A stretch of DNA of 64,000 bases from Bifidobacterium sp. ESL0784 (GTDB taxonomy: Bacteria; Actinomycetota; Actinomycetes; Actinomycetales; Bifidobacteriaceae). Shown piece after piece: positions 47,135-56,466 of the stretch. Position 1 is the first letter of the stretch; each line of letters starts with the position of its first letter. The stretch spans positions 186,001 to 250,000 of the forward strand of contig NZ_JAQTHV010000004.1 of assembly GCF_029433295.1 (NCBI RefSeq), given 5' to 3'. Position numbers and translations under genes: made by a program. Below the pieces are notes generated by a model, which saw only the letters and a program-made list of their open reading frames with translations, did not search any database and was not told where the DNA came from.

Positions 47135-50100
47135 ATGAGTTCCAACGGCAGTGTCGATATACAGCGAATTGTGGCCGAGGTCATCGGTTCCAGGCCCAGA
47201 ATAAGCGGGCAAAGCGTCGATCGAAGCGTCGCTGCGATTGTCACTGTCGAACATGATGTGCGGTTTTTCCCCACAACGTTACGGGCCTTGATGAGCCAGA
47301 AGGTGCTGCCACGCACCATTGTCATCGCCGATTGCACCGGCGGTACGGCGCAGCCGATGCGCACCGGCTTCACCGTTTCGGCCTTGCCGCAACTCGGCCA
47401 TGGTGCGGCCCGGCAGCTTGTTCCCGAGCCTCCCGAACGTGTCGATGTCCAGTTGGTGCGTTCCGCCGGCGCACGTTCCTTTTCCGATGCCATTTCCAAG
47501 GCGTTCCGCTATGCCAGCCTCCCGGCTTCCGTCCGTGCGCTTTGGCTTTTGCATGACGATTCCAGGCCTGTGGGTGATGATTGCCTGGAGGCTTTGGTGG
47601 AGGCTTGGCACAATACGCCGACGGTCTCGCTGATCGGTGCCAAGCAGCTTGATTGGAGTGCCACCAAGCTTCATAACGTCGGCAGCTATGCCGGCAAACA
47701 TCGTTTGGAAAGTCTCGTGGTCGACGGCGAACCCGACCAGGAGCAATATGATGGCCGTGCCGATGTGTTCGCGGTCTCCTTGGCCGGCGCTTTACTGCCT
47801 TTGCAAACCAAAAAGGACACCGGGGAAATCAATCCGTGGTTCACGACCTTCGCCGAGGGCGCCGATTTCTCACGTCGTATCTGCGAGGGCGGCGGTCGCG
47901 TCATCGTGGTGCCGCAAGCCCATATCGCCCATCGTCGCGCAAGGTTCGAAGGTATCCGCAACCGTGCCGGCGGGCCCATTGACGAGGAAAACCCGGCGGA
48001 TGCAACGTCGGCCGTCCTCGATGCCGCGCAAAAATACTACTACACCGATATCCGCACCCTGTTCTGGCCGCTGCTGTGGGTGTTCAATCTTTTCCGCGCC
48101 CTATGGCATGCCATAGGTGCATTGCTGGCCAAAAGCCCCTGGCGGGCGTGGTACATATTGTGCCTGCCATGGCGTGTGCTTGGCCAGTTGCCGCAGATGA
48201 TTCGCGCGCAGCGTCAGCAGAACCTGCGTCACGGGGCCAGTTCAACGGCTTTGGAATTGCTTTCGGCGGACCGCAAACAGATTGAGGAATGGCACAAGCG
48301 CAGCCGTGCCTTCGACAGCCAGCAGCATACCGAGCTACTGAGCCCGTTGGCCAAAAGCCATCTGCGTATGCGTGCCGTGAGGCGTTTCGGCGGTGCCGCC
48401 CTCATGGCGGTTGTGGCCTTTGTGGCGATAGTCGCGTTTGAATGGGGAGTATTCCGACAGGTCTGGGGTGGTGCCAGCCTGTATTCGCCGTCCCTGCTTG
48501 CCAGCGGGGCGAGCTTCTCGACATTGCTTTCGGCGGCGAGCACGCCATGGGCGTTTGGAATCGGTATCGGTGTGCCGGCGCCTCCTGCGCCTTGGCTGAT
48601 GGTCTGGCTCGTGGCTTCGGTCATCACGATCGGTCACCCGGTCATTGCCATTTCGCTGATGTTCTTCCTCGCGGCCCCGGCCATGGCGTTGGCCTTCTGG
48701 GCATTGGCGGGCGTCTTTACGCGTTCCGACTGGGTGCGCGTGGTCGTCGGTCTGCTGTGGGTGGCCTTGGCCCTGGCCTTGGGAGCGTTTGGCAATGCCG
48801 ATGTTCCTTTGCTGATGACCATGGTGTTCCTGCCGGCCGCCTTTGCCTTCACATTCAGGGCCGTGGGCATGTATGGCACCGAAGATCTGGTACATTCGCA
48901 CGCCTCCGTGCAGGCTGCGGGCTGTGCGGCGTTGTGTTTTGCGGTCACGGTGGCCTGCGAGCCGCAGCTGATATTCCCGCTGGTTGTCTGCCTTGTCTTT
49001 TTCATCGTGGTCGTCCGCTCCCACCGGCTGATGCTGCTGCTTATCCCTGTGCCCGGTTTGGCCCTGTTGCTGCCCACGCTGGTCAACAGTGTCCATTACG
49101 CAAGCGTCGGGGCATGGAGACAGCTTTTCGCCGATGTCATCCAGCCTCTGCCCGGTTCTGCGCCGGCGTCGCTTTCCTTCGGAGAAGTCATCTCCCGTGC
49201 CTTTGCACTTCCCCTCGGAGGAGACGTCCGATCGCAGCTCTTCAGCCAGCACGGTTTGGGGACCGTGGCGGTTTTGGCTGCGCTCTGCCTCATCGTGGTG
49301 GTGGCCTTGGTCGCATTGCTGCTGCCGTTCGCCCTGCGCGCCTCGAGAATGATGTGGTTCGTGGCCATCACCGGCCTCATTCTTGCCATGGTCGCCGCAC
49401 GTATCTGCGTGTCGTTCGAAGGTGGTGACGCCTTTGCAGCATCGGTGCTTCCGGGTGTCGTGCTGACGCTTCTGGCATTGCTTTCCTGCGCATGCATCGT
49501 TTCCGGCGGTGCCGTCAAGCGTTTCGTTCCCCTGAGGATTTCGCAAAGCGATCAGGAAAAACAGAATCCTGAATCCAACAGCGGTAAAGGCAAGGTCAAG
49601 GTCGTGGCCGTCAAATTCGGTCGTGCGCTGCTTGTTGCGGTACTGGCGTTGTGCACCTGCCTGGCAGGAGCATTCGGCATGATGTCGCGGGCCAACGAAG
49701 TGAAGTCAAGCAATGCCGGATTGCCTATGGTGGCTGTGGATTATCTGCAGAACAAGGAAAGCCATCGCATTCTGGCCCTTCAGGCCGTCTCCGACAACCA
49801 TATCGATTTCTCCGTGATGCGCTCCCGGCGTGGCGACCTCGTCGACGTCTCCCCGGGATGGAGGGCCAGCGTGGCCTCCGGCGCCAGCGACCTGTCGGTC
49901 GACCTGATTGCAAAGGCCAGCAGCGAACTGCTTTCCAACGGCAATGACGATGCCATCGAAACACTAACCAAGCTGGGATTTGGCGGGATTTATGTCTCCG
50001 GCGACAAATCAGCAGCCGACAAGGACGCCACGCTGCGTCTGATCAGCAACATCAACTCCAGCGACGGGGCGCAATCGGTGGTGAACGCGGCGAACGGCAC

Positions 50101-50278
50101 CTATTACAGGTTGACGAAAGTTGATGAAAATAAACAAGGTGTGTCAATGAAAGGGCAGAACAAGGCCCAGCACAGTGTCTGGCGCAAGACCTGGCTATGG
50201 TGTTTGGGCCTGGTGATGGTGGTTTATGTCCTGGTGGCAATACCGAGAACACGTAGATACGGTTGGGATCAGGCATGA
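47135..50278 (+). CDS. large membrane-embedded family 2 glycosyltransferase
   Basis: A 1047-aa protein with a GT2 domain over about residues 20-290 followed by a polytopic membrane part. The GT-A core has AAIVTVEHDVRFFPTTLRALMSQ, LWLLHDDSRPVGDDCLEAL with a DDS acidic triad for metal, SLIGAKQLDW, and AEGADFSRRICEGGGRVIVVPQAHIAHRRA. About ten to twelve hydrophobic helices follow (for example FGGAALMAVVAFVAIVAF, VVGLLWVALALALGAFG) and a periplasmic-like C-terminal region. The partner DUF5719 gene and the divergent LCP genes suggest a role in building a cell-wall glycopolymer. The ATG at 47135 is preceded by TACACT (47122-47127) with 7 nt between, so the mRNA is probably leaderless. The sugar donor is unknown. 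Confidence 0.85.
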   Translation: MSSNGSVDIQRIVAEVIGSRPRISGQSVDRSVAAIVTVEHDVRFFPTTLRALMSQKVLPRTIVIADCTGGTAQPMRTGFTVSALPQLGHGAARQLVPEPPERVDVQLVRSAGARSFSDAISKAFRYASLPASVRALWLLHDDSRPVGDDCLEALVEAWHNTPTVSLIGAKQLDWSATKLHNVGSYAGKHRLESLVVDGEPDQEQYDGRADVFAVSLAGALLPLQTKKDTGEINPWFTTFAEGADFSRRICEGGGRVIVVPQAHIAHRRARFEGIRNRAGGPIDEENPADATSAVLDAAQKYYYTDIRTLFWPLLWVFNLFRALWHAIGALLAKSPWRAWYILCLPWRVLGQLPQMIRAQRQQNLRHGASSTALELLSADRKQIEEWHKRSRAFDSQQHTELLSPLAKSHLRMRAVRRFGGAALMAVVAFVAIVAFEWGVFRQVWGGASLYSPSLLASGASFSTLLSAASTPWAFGIGIGVPAPPAPWLMVWLVASVITIGHPVIAISLMFFLAAPAMALAFWALAGVFTRSDWVRVVVGLLWVALALALGAFGNADVPLLMTMVFLPAAFAFTFRAVGMYGTEDLVHSHASVQAAGCAALCFAVTVACEPQLIFPLVVCLVFFIVVVRSHRLMLLLIPVPGLALLLPTLVNSVHYASVGAWRQLFADVIQPLPGSAPASLSFGEVISRAFALPLGGDVRSQLFSQHGLGTVAVLAALCLIVVVALVALLLPFALRASRMMWFVAITGLILAMVAARICVSFEGGDAFAASVLPGVVLTLLALLSCACIVSGGAVKRFVPLRISQSDQEKQNPESNSGKGKVKVVAVKFGRALLVAVLALCTCLAGAFGMMSRANEVKSSNAGLPMVAVDYLQNKESHRILALQAVSDNHIDFSVMRSRRGDLVDVSPGWRASVASGASDLSVDLIAKASSELLSNGNDDAIETLTKLGFGGIYVSGDKSAADKDATLRLISNINSSDGAQSVVNAANGTYYRLTKVDENKQGVSMKGQNKAQHSVWRKTWLWCLGLVMVVYVLVAIPRTRRYGWDQA

Positions 50279-50295
50279 AGGGCACGGAGAATCCA

Positions 50296-51984
50296 ATGAA
50301 CAATGATATGGATCGAAACGAGCATCGTTCAGCCGTTGAACAGGTTCGGCATACTGCTCCCGCACCACCGGCCCCTCCGACGGTTCCTGGCGGTTCCGGT
50401 TATGCCGGCGGTGCGTTGGATGCCAATGAGGCCCAGAGGTCTAGGCAACAAGGCTCGGTAAACCCGGGGGCATCTCGCTCACGGTCGGCTTCACGGGTCG
50501 TATTGGCTGTGATTACCGTCGTGGTATTGGTCGCTTTGATTGTGGCCGTAGTGCTGGTGCCGCTGCCCGGCTGGCTTGTCGATTCCCCCAAAGCCGGCAA
50601 TGCCACCGGGGCGCAACAGGTCGACCAGACCGATCTGACCTATTACTGCCCATCCCGCATGGCGCTTTCCGACAACGGGAAATACGGCGACAGCGCTTTC
50701 CAGGCCTCGGAAGGCAATGTGGCCTCGTCGGCGCGTTACTCGGCTTTCGGCTCGGTGTATGAAGCGAGTGTGGGTGCGGTGACCAACGGCAGCGAAGCGG
50801 ACAACAAGACGCTCACCGGTAGCGACACCGTTGACAGTGCCATGGTCAAAACGTATTCCGGTTCAGCCGATCAGGGTTCACAGGCATTCGAGACGCGCCT
50901 GTTGTCGGCGAAATCCGGTACCGGTGCCGCCGCATCCGTGGCTTCATGGGCGAGCGAAGGCGATCTGAAAGGTCTGGCCGCCTCCACCTGCGTGGCTCCC
51001 GCGCTCGAGCAGGATTTCCTCTTGGGGCCCACCACCACCGGAGCCACGCAGCAATTGTCCGTGGCCAATTTTTCTTCCAAGGCCACCTCGTTGCAGGTTC
51101 AGATCTGGAGCACCAAGCACGGCACCCCTCTTCAGCTTTCCACCGGCAACGTCGTCAATATCGGTGCCAACGGCGAGGCGAGCGTGGAATTATCCGCCGC
51201 GGCGCCCGGCAATGAGGCTCTTTTCGTGAAGGTCAAGAGCAAGGAGACGCCCATCGCCGCGGTTGTGCGCAGCGTCGAGCTCGACGGTCTGAACGCCAAG
51301 GGCTCCGATTATGCGCAGCCTTTGAGCCCCGCCGCGAAGAAGTCTTATCTGCCCGGGGTCACCAGTGATGACCAGGTCTGTGTTTTCGCCAGAGCGGAGC
51401 ATGATACCGATTTGAGCCTTTCGTGGGTTGACGGCAACGGGGCGTCAGCGGTCAAGACGCAACATCTTGAAGCCGGCAAGGTCGTGCCGATTGATCTGGG
51501 CAAGGCGCCCGACGGCGTTTCCGGGCTCCAAGCGAGTGCGACGAGTCCTGTCAATGTGACGGCGAAAGTGACACAAAACGCCGATTCCGGCACCGATTTC
51601 GCCTATGTGACGCCTTCGCAGGCATTCTCGCAATCGGCTCTTGTGGCTCCTGACCATACTGAGGCAACGGTTATGTTGCTCAATACCAGCGATAGTGCGA
51701 CCAAGGCAACTTTGCGGGGAAATGATGCTTCCGGCAAGTCTGTCGGAGACAAACAGGTCACCCTTCCGGCCAACGCCGGGACGAGTATCGCGGCCAAGGA
51801 TGTGGACGACAACGCTGTGATGTTCACGTTGAAGAACGGCAGGAACGTCTCGATGGGGATGAGGCTGACCCAGCCGGATGTTGTGGAAGCCAAGCTTGCC
51901 TCGGTGGCCTATCTTGGCTCTTCAGGACTTGAACCGCGCAATATGAAGGTTTGGGTCAACGGCAATGCCGGGATTGTGCGCTGA
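50296..51984 (+). CDS. DUF5719 family membrane-anchored extracellular protein
   Basis: A 562-aa protein with a polar, Pro-rich cytoplasmic head, one membrane helix (VVLAVITVVVLVALIVAVVL) near residue 80, and a ~470-residue extracellular beta-rich region (TATGATQQLSVANFSSKATSLQVQI-like repeats, FVKVKSKETPIAAVVRSVEL). It matches the DUF5719 group that follows GT2 membrane genes in actinobacteria. Function unknown; a role with the glycosyltransferase is inferred from position. The ATG at 50296 has CGGAGA about 7 nt upstream; an ATG at 50275 in an ATGA overlap with the upstream stop is an alternative and would mean tight coupling. Confidence 0.75.
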   Translation: MNNDMDRNEHRSAVEQVRHTAPAPPAPPTVPGGSGYAGGALDANEAQRSRQQGSVNPGASRSRSASRVVLAVITVVVLVALIVAVVLVPLPGWLVDSPKAGNATGAQQVDQTDLTYYCPSRMALSDNGKYGDSAFQASEGNVASSARYSAFGSVYEASVGAVTNGSEADNKTLTGSDTVDSAMVKTYSGSADQGSQAFETRLLSAKSGTGAAASVASWASEGDLKGLAASTCVAPALEQDFLLGPTTTGATQQLSVANFSSKATSLQVQIWSTKHGTPLQLSTGNVVNIGANGEASVELSAAAPGNEALFVKVKSKETPIAAVVRSVELDGLNAKGSDYAQPLSPAAKKSYLPGVTSDDQVCVFARAEHDTDLSLSWVDGNGASAVKTQHLEAGKVVPIDLGKAPDGVSGLQASATSPVNVTAKVTQNADSGTDFAYVTPSQAFSQSALVAPDHTEATVMLLNTSDSATKATLRGNDASGKSVGDKQVTLPANAGTSIAAKDVDDNAVMFTLKNGRNVSMGMRLTQPDVVEAKLASVAYLGSSGLEPRNMKVWVNGNAGIVR

Positions 51985-52132
51985 ACTGAAGGCAATCTGA
52001 TCCGTCCATTACGCGGTTATCGCTTTGTGATGACGGCAAGATGACGGCAATGGGGATTTTATGAAATGCCATGCCGTCCGGCAACGTGCGCGACCATGGT
52101 GAAGCCGGGACGAGCATTTTTCGGCCGATGCG

Positions 52133-52570
52133 TTATAGCTCGGTACCGGTCCAGTCGGGGTCGATTTCCTCGGGCCGCCGGCCATAGAGGTCGGCAAGCC
52201 TTGCGACCAGCGCGTCGCGGATGGCCCATTCGAGCTGCGTTTTGTCGGGATGGTGCATCTGCATCGGCATACGGTAAAGCACGACGCGCGCGGGGATGCC
52301 GTGGTTGGCTGCGAAACTCTGCGAGGTCGGGTTGCGTTTGGGCTCCCAGGGCGCAGGGGTGGAAGGCGGCACGTCTTCGACCGCGAACTGCACCGGCCGA
52401 ACGAGCTCGGGCCATGCCGCCAGAAGCCGCCGGATCTGGGAGGAGACCATATCGTCGAACATACCGCTTCGGGTACGGTAACGAGGCAGACGTACACCGA
52501 ACATCGGGGTTCTCGCGCCGCGTCCGTGGCGGTTTCGATAGATGTGGGTCTGCCAAGGTGGTAGCAACAT
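52133..52570 (-). CDS. zincin-like (metallopeptidase family) protein lacking the HExxH motif
   Basis: A 145-aa protein that resembles the small actinobacterial metallopeptidase family (zincin_1, DUF1025 type) in VQFAVEDVPPSTP, ARVVLYRMPMQM and the spacing to EEIDPDW. Where active members have a V-x-HExxHxxG helix, this protein has LVARLADLYG. The two His and the Glu needed for zinc and catalysis are replaced (H to A, E to R, H to D), so protease activity is not expected. It is near-certain to be expressed as a protein: the frame is intact, and TAGAAT (52577-52582) lies 6 nt before the ATG as in other leaderless genes here. Homology rests on weak motif matches. Confidence 0.6.
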   Translation of the reverse strand: MLLPPWQTHIYRNRHGRGARTPMFGVRLPRYRTRSGMFDDMVSSQIRRLLAAWPELVRPVQFAVEDVPPSTPAPWEPKRNPTSQSFAANHGIPARVVLYRMPMQMHHPDKTQLEWAIRDALVARLADLYGRRPEEIDPDWTGTEL

Positions 52571-52664
52571 GATTTCATTCTATGGTGCGGCATAGGCATC
52601 GGTGGTCGTAGCATAAGGGAATATTGGGTAGTGTTTTAAGCCCACGAAACGAACGGAGCAACCG

Positions 52665-53477
52665 ATGGCAGCAGGCGGGGACGCGGCGATGGAGAAGTGG
52701 CGGGACCACGATCTTTCCGGGCTTGTTCATGGCGCAAAGGTGATCGCCTTCGATTTGGACAACACGCTCGCCCGCTCCAAGAAGCCGATGCATGCCGATA
52801 TGGCCTCGCGCCTGTCAACCCTGACGCGCCTCATCGATGTGGCCGTCATCACCGGCGGACGCTTCGAGCTCGCCAAAAGCCAGGTGCTCGACGTGCTCGA
52901 GACCGATGCCCGCCGTTCGCACGTCCACGTCATGCCGACCAGCGGCACACGTTATTTCCGTTGGCATGAGGGGCAATGGCAGTGCGTCTATTCCAACGAC
53001 CTCGATGCGGCCGATCGCCAAGGCGCCATCGCCTCCATCGAACGTCACGCCCGTGAGCAGGGTATCTGGCTTAAACACACCTGGGGGCCTCGCATCGAGG
53101 ACCGGGGCAGCCAGATTACGTTTTCCGCATTGGGCCAGCAGGCTCCGGTGGACGAGAAGGAACATTGGGACCCGGACAACAGCAAGAAAAACCGGCTTGC
53201 CGAAGCCGTGGGGGCCGATCTGCCCAATCTGGTGGTACGCTCCGGCGGCTCGACCAGCATCGATGTCTCGGCCCGTGGCGTCGACAAGGCCTATGCCGTA
53301 CGCAGGCTCTGCCGCATCTTGGGTTGCAGGGTTGATCAGGTCATTTTTGTGGGCGATCGCATGGATCCGGACGGCAACGACTATCCTGCGGCCGTCATCG
53401 GTACGAAGCCGATTTTCGTCGCAGGCCCTCATGACACGCTTGAGGTCTGTGACCGTCTCATCGCCGCTTTGTCGTGA
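52665..53477 (+). CDS. HAD-superfamily IIB hydrolase, phosphomannomutase-like
   Basis: A 270-aa cytosolic phosphohydrolase of HAD subclass IIB. Motif I IAFDLDNTLARSKKPM (DxDxT with the nucleophile Asp), motif II AVITGGR, Lys in DKAYAVRRL, and motif IV VIFVGDRMDPDGNDYPA. The cap region ITFSALGQQAPVDEKEHWDPD resembles eukaryotic-type phosphomannomutase (the ISPIGR block) and sucrose-phosphate phosphatase relatives. Possible substrates are hexose phosphates; no evidence decides this. The start has ACGGAG about 7 nt upstream. It is divergent from the zincin-like gene. Confidence 0.85.
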   Translation: MAAGGDAAMEKWRDHDLSGLVHGAKVIAFDLDNTLARSKKPMHADMASRLSTLTRLIDVAVITGGRFELAKSQVLDVLETDARRSHVHVMPTSGTRYFRWHEGQWQCVYSNDLDAADRQGAIASIERHAREQGIWLKHTWGPRIEDRGSQITFSALGQQAPVDEKEHWDPDNSKKNRLAEAVGADLPNLVVRSGGSTSIDVSARGVDKAYAVRRLCRILGCRVDQVIFVGDRMDPDGNDYPAAVIGTKPIFVAGPHDTLEVCDRLIAALS

Positions 53478-53571
53478 TTGCAACACGCCCGAAATGTGGA
53501 TAACCCATAGCATCCGACCACACCGGTCGTTTTTGCCTTGCTGTTGGAGGGAAGTCGGCTAGCTTTGAAGT

Positions 53572-54285
53572 ATGGAAACCGCTGACTTAAAATTCTGCGA
53601 TGCCTTGCGAGCATTGTTCGTCTCCATCGGCGACATGCTGCTGCCGCGTGGTTGTGCCGGATGCGACAAGCCGGATGAGGTACTGTGCGCCTCGTGCGCC
53701 CGGCTTTTCGCCCATGTCTATCCCAAGGTGTTGCCCGGCGATGCCGGCCGATGCTATGGATGCTCCTGGTATTGCGGGGCCGTTCGCCATGCGATCCTCA
53801 ACTGGAAGGATCACGGCGATGAGGAATGCGACCGTGTTTTCGCGCTATTGCTGACGGATCTGGTGCTGAAGGTGCTTGATAGGCAGGAATCCCATATCCG
53901 GAGCAGTGCCCTGGTCTTGGTTCCGGCCCCTTCGTCGGCCTCCTCGATGCATCACCGTGGCCGATGGCAAATGTTGCCGCTTGTTCGCTTGATGGCGCGC
54001 GGATTGAAACGATATGGGGTTTCGGCCGTTATGGAACCGGTGTTGAGACTTGAAGGTGTACAAGGCAAATCCGTCCAGGCGTCAGGAGCCTCATCTCGTG
54101 CGAAAAGAATTGAAGGGCATGTGCGCGTCAGTGAGGATTTGAACGACGACTCGCTGTTCATCGTCGTCGACGACATCGTCACAACCGGTGCCACGATGGG
54201 GGAGTGCCTGTCGGCGTTGCGCGATTCGGGCGCCCGTGATGTCATCGGTCTCGTGCTGGCCTGCACGCCCAATCGGGCCGAATAA
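53572..54285 (+). CDS. comF: ComF family phosphoribosyltransferase-like protein
   Basis: A 237-aa ComF/GntX protein. N-terminal four-Cys zinc knuckle (Cys28, Cys31, Cys39, Cys42; RGCAGCDKPDEVLCASC), Tyr-Gly-Cys segment CYGCSWYCGAVRHAIL, and a C-terminal phosphoribosyltransferase fold with the PRPP loop LFIVVDDIVTTGATMGEC. In naturally competent bacteria ComF takes part in DNA uptake; in others it is of unknown use. TAGCTT at 53560-53565 ends 6 nt before the ATG, with TTGCTG 16 nt further upstream, which gives a usable promoter for a leaderless mRNA. Confidence 0.92.
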   Translation: METADLKFCDALRALFVSIGDMLLPRGCAGCDKPDEVLCASCARLFAHVYPKVLPGDAGRCYGCSWYCGAVRHAILNWKDHGDEECDRVFALLLTDLVLKVLDRQESHIRSSALVLVPAPSSASSMHHRGRWQMLPLVRLMARGLKRYGVSAVMEPVLRLEGVQGKSVQASGASSRAKRIEGHVRVSEDLNDDSLFIVVDDIVTTGATMGECLSALRDSGARDVIGLVLACTPNRAE

Positions 54286-54399
54286 AGAAAATCGGCAAGC
54301 GTCTTGTCTTTTGCTTGGATGGCTTTGCATCATGGTTTGGTGGACCGGTTATAGGCATAATGGTTCTGCAAGTTCTGCCGGTGCCGTCGGTGGCGTCTT

Positions 54400-55716
54400 C
54401 TAATCGGCATGGGCCACCGCCATTTCGTCCCAACGGGTGGTGCAGCGCGGGGAGAGCATCTGGCGCCTCATCGTCCATGAGGCTGACGTATCCTCGTCGC
54501 CGCGCCCTTTGCCCCGCATGCCGCCGTAACCGATGCCGACCCGGGCCGTACCGAATTTCCTGTTGGCTTCGTCGATTACCGCTCCCAGATTATGCTCGTC
54601 GCGCTTGGCCTCGAAGCCGTGCAGGGTGGTGAAGTCCTTGGCGTCCTGCAGACCGAGCAGCAGTACGCCTGCGCGGATGTAGCGGGCATGCGGGTCGGCC
54701 CTGCCACGCATGGCCTGACACGCGGCCTTGGCAATGACCAGGGGATCGTCGCTGGGGTCGCGCAAGGTGGTCGTCGCATGAAACGACTGGTAGCTGTTTT
54801 CCGGGCCGAAAGGACTGGTGGCGCAGAAGGCGGCAACTAGCGAGCACAGGCTTGATTGGCGACGCAGCCTGCGGCACGCCTTCTGAGCATAGACGCTCAG
54901 GGCCTGGTCCATCTGGGCCATGTCGGTAACGGGTTTCGAGAACATGCGCGAACACAGGATTTCGGACTTGCGTTTGCCGTCGTTGGCGCTGGCGTCGCCC
55001 ACCACGCAGGGGATGCCGTTGAGTTCGAGCACGGTGCGTTCCAAGGTGATGGAGAAACGGTGCCTGATGGACACCGGGTCCTGGTTTCTGAGGTCGAGCG
55101 CGGTAAGAACACCCACGGCCTGCAGCTTACGGGTCAGCCGCCTGCCCACGCCCCATACGTCGCCCACCGGTATGGAGGCGAGCGCCGCATCGCCGTATTG
55201 CGCCTCGATGTCGCGCCATAGGCTCACCCCGCCGGTTGAAGGATGCCTTTTGGCCCAGTGGTTGGCCACTTTGGCCAGTGTTTTGGTCGGTGCGATGCCG
55301 ACGCTCACCGGTATGCCGACACCTTCCAGCACGGCTTTGCGCATGGCCTTGGAGGTCTGCACGGTTTGCTTGGCGTCCGTTGAGGGGTTCAGGAAGCATT
55401 CGTCGATGGAATAGATCTCCTGACCCGGCATGAACCGGCTCATCACCGACATCATCCGCGCCGACAGGCTGGCATAGAGCTCATAGTTCGAGCTGCGGGC
55501 CACGACTCCCGCGCGTTGGGCCTCTTCGCGGATGCTGAACCACGGTGTGCCTTCCTTGATACCTAGCCGTTTCGCCTCCGAGCTGCGGGCCACCACGCAC
55601 CCGTCGTTGTTGGAGAGCACCACGACCGGCCTGGCGGCCAGTGCCGGGTCGAAAACGCGCTCGCAGGAGGCGAAGAAACTGTTCGCGTCGGCCAGCACCT
55701 GAAACGATTCGCTCAT
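54400..55716 (-). CDS. umuC: Y-family DNA polymerase UmuC
   Basis: Error-prone translesion polymerase, 438 aa. Palm/finger motifs [20 protein letters not shown] (first catalytic Asp), [18 protein letters not shown], and [13 protein letters not shown] (catalytic SxDE). The helix-hairpin region [17 protein letters not shown] and a little-finger domain with the UmuC-type C-terminus follow. It is encoded 9 nt after umuD on the minus strand, so one SOS-induced operon makes both. Expected to act with UmuD' after damage. Confidence 0.95.
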   Translation of the reverse strand: MSESFQVLADANSFFASCERVFDPALAARPVVVLSNNDGCVVARSSEAKRLGIKEGTPWFSIREEAQRAGVVARSSNYELYASLSARMMSVMSRFMPGQEIYSIDECFLNPSTDAKQTVQTSKAMRKAVLEGVGIPVSVGIAPTKTLAKVANHWAKRHPSTGGVSLWRDIEAQYGDAALASIPVGDVWGVGRRLTRKLQAVGVLTALDLRNQDPVSIRHRFSITLERTVLELNGIPCVVGDASANDGKRKSEILCSRMFSKPVTDMAQMDQALSVYAQKACRRLRRQSSLCSLVAAFCATSPFGPENSYQSFHATTTLRDPSDDPLVIAKAACQAMRGRADPHARYIRAGVLLLGLQDAKDFTTLHGFEAKRDEHNLGAVIDEANRKFGTARVGIGYGGMRGKGRGDEDTSASWTMRRQMLSPRCTTRWDEMAVAHAD

Positions 55717-55725
55717 GTTGTCCTG

Positions 55726-56373
55726 CTAGTTGTGTTGCTGCGGGAAGGGATAGATGGTGGCACCGCCCGACCATCCGCGGCTGTGCTCGGCGAGCCCGGT
55801 AGTGCCGTTGGCCTTCTCGGTGGCACCAGAATCGGATGGGGATGTGTTTGACATGCCGGGACGGGTGATGCCCGGCAGAGTAGCACCGAACCGGCTGGAA
55901 CGGCTTTGGGTGTGGAAATTGCCGATGACCACGCCCCAGATCACCAGATCCTGCGCGTTCATGGGAGAGAAATCAGGGTATCGAGGATTTTCTGGGTGTA
56001 GGATCGGCGTTGACCCACGCATCACAAGGCGCTTGACCGTCAGTTCGTCGTCGAGCACGGCCACCACCACGTCATCGGCCTGAGGCTCAAGCGATCGGTC
56101 GACCACCAGAAGGTCGCCATCCCAGATGCCGGCCCCCTCCATGGAGTCGCCGGCGACGGTGATGATGAAGGTCGTGTCGGGATTGCGAATGATGTGCTCG
56201 TCGAAACTGAAATCGCCCGCAAAATAATCCTGCGCCACCGAGGGGAACCCCGCATGCACCGCTTCGAGCGCGATGGGTATGGGTGTCGGCGCGAGAGTCG
56301 AGCGGAAAACCCGGGTGACCCTACAATCCTGCCCTGAATCGTTGCGTTCCAATTTGCATGCTGCTGCTGTCAT
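55726..56373 (-). CDS. umuD: SOS mutagenesis protein UmuD (S24 peptidase)
   Basis: A 215-aa self-cleaving partner of UmuC. Cleavage region HAGFPSVAQDYF (Ala41-Gly42) matches the CGFPSPAADY site of E. coli UmuD. The catalytic Ser77 is in AGDSMEGAG and the Lys114 in ELTVKRLV, the S24 dyad. The C-terminal 50 residues are an added Ser/Gly/Thr-rich tail beyond the usual ~140. GGGAGG lies 6 nt upstream of the ATG. Two LexA boxes are in the short leader, so SOS control is well supported. Confidence 0.95.
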   Translation of the reverse strand: MTAAACKLERNDSGQDCRVTRVFRSTLAPTPIPIALEAVHAGFPSVAQDYFAGDFSFDEHIIRNPDTTFIITVAGDSMEGAGIWDGDLLVVDRSLEPQADDVVVAVLDDELTVKRLVMRGSTPILHPENPRYPDFSPMNAQDLVIWGVVIGNFHTQSRSSRFGATLPGITRPGMSNTSPSDSGATEKANGTTGLAEHSRGWSGGATIYPFPQQHN

Positions 56374-56391
56374 CGCACACCTCCCAATAAT

Positions 56392-56405
56392 CGAACGTTT
56401 GTTCG
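56392..56405. promoter_or_regulatory. LexA box 1 of umuDC
   Basis: CGAACGTTTGTTCG, a perfect CGAAC-N4-GTTCG Gram-positive SOS box, 19 nt upstream of the umuD start. Confidence 0.93.
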
Positions 56406-56440
56406 AATATCATTGTTTCAAGAGGGCAGGACAATAAAAT

Positions 56441-56454
56441 AGAACAAACGTTCG
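56441..56454. promoter_or_regulatory. LexA box 2 of umuDC
   Basis: AGAACAAACGTTCG, one base off CGAAC-N4-GTTCG, about 49 bp (centre to centre) from box 1. The spacing would let two LexA dimers flank the umuD promoter region. Confidence 0.8.
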
Positions 56455-56466
56455 ATTGCATGGAGG

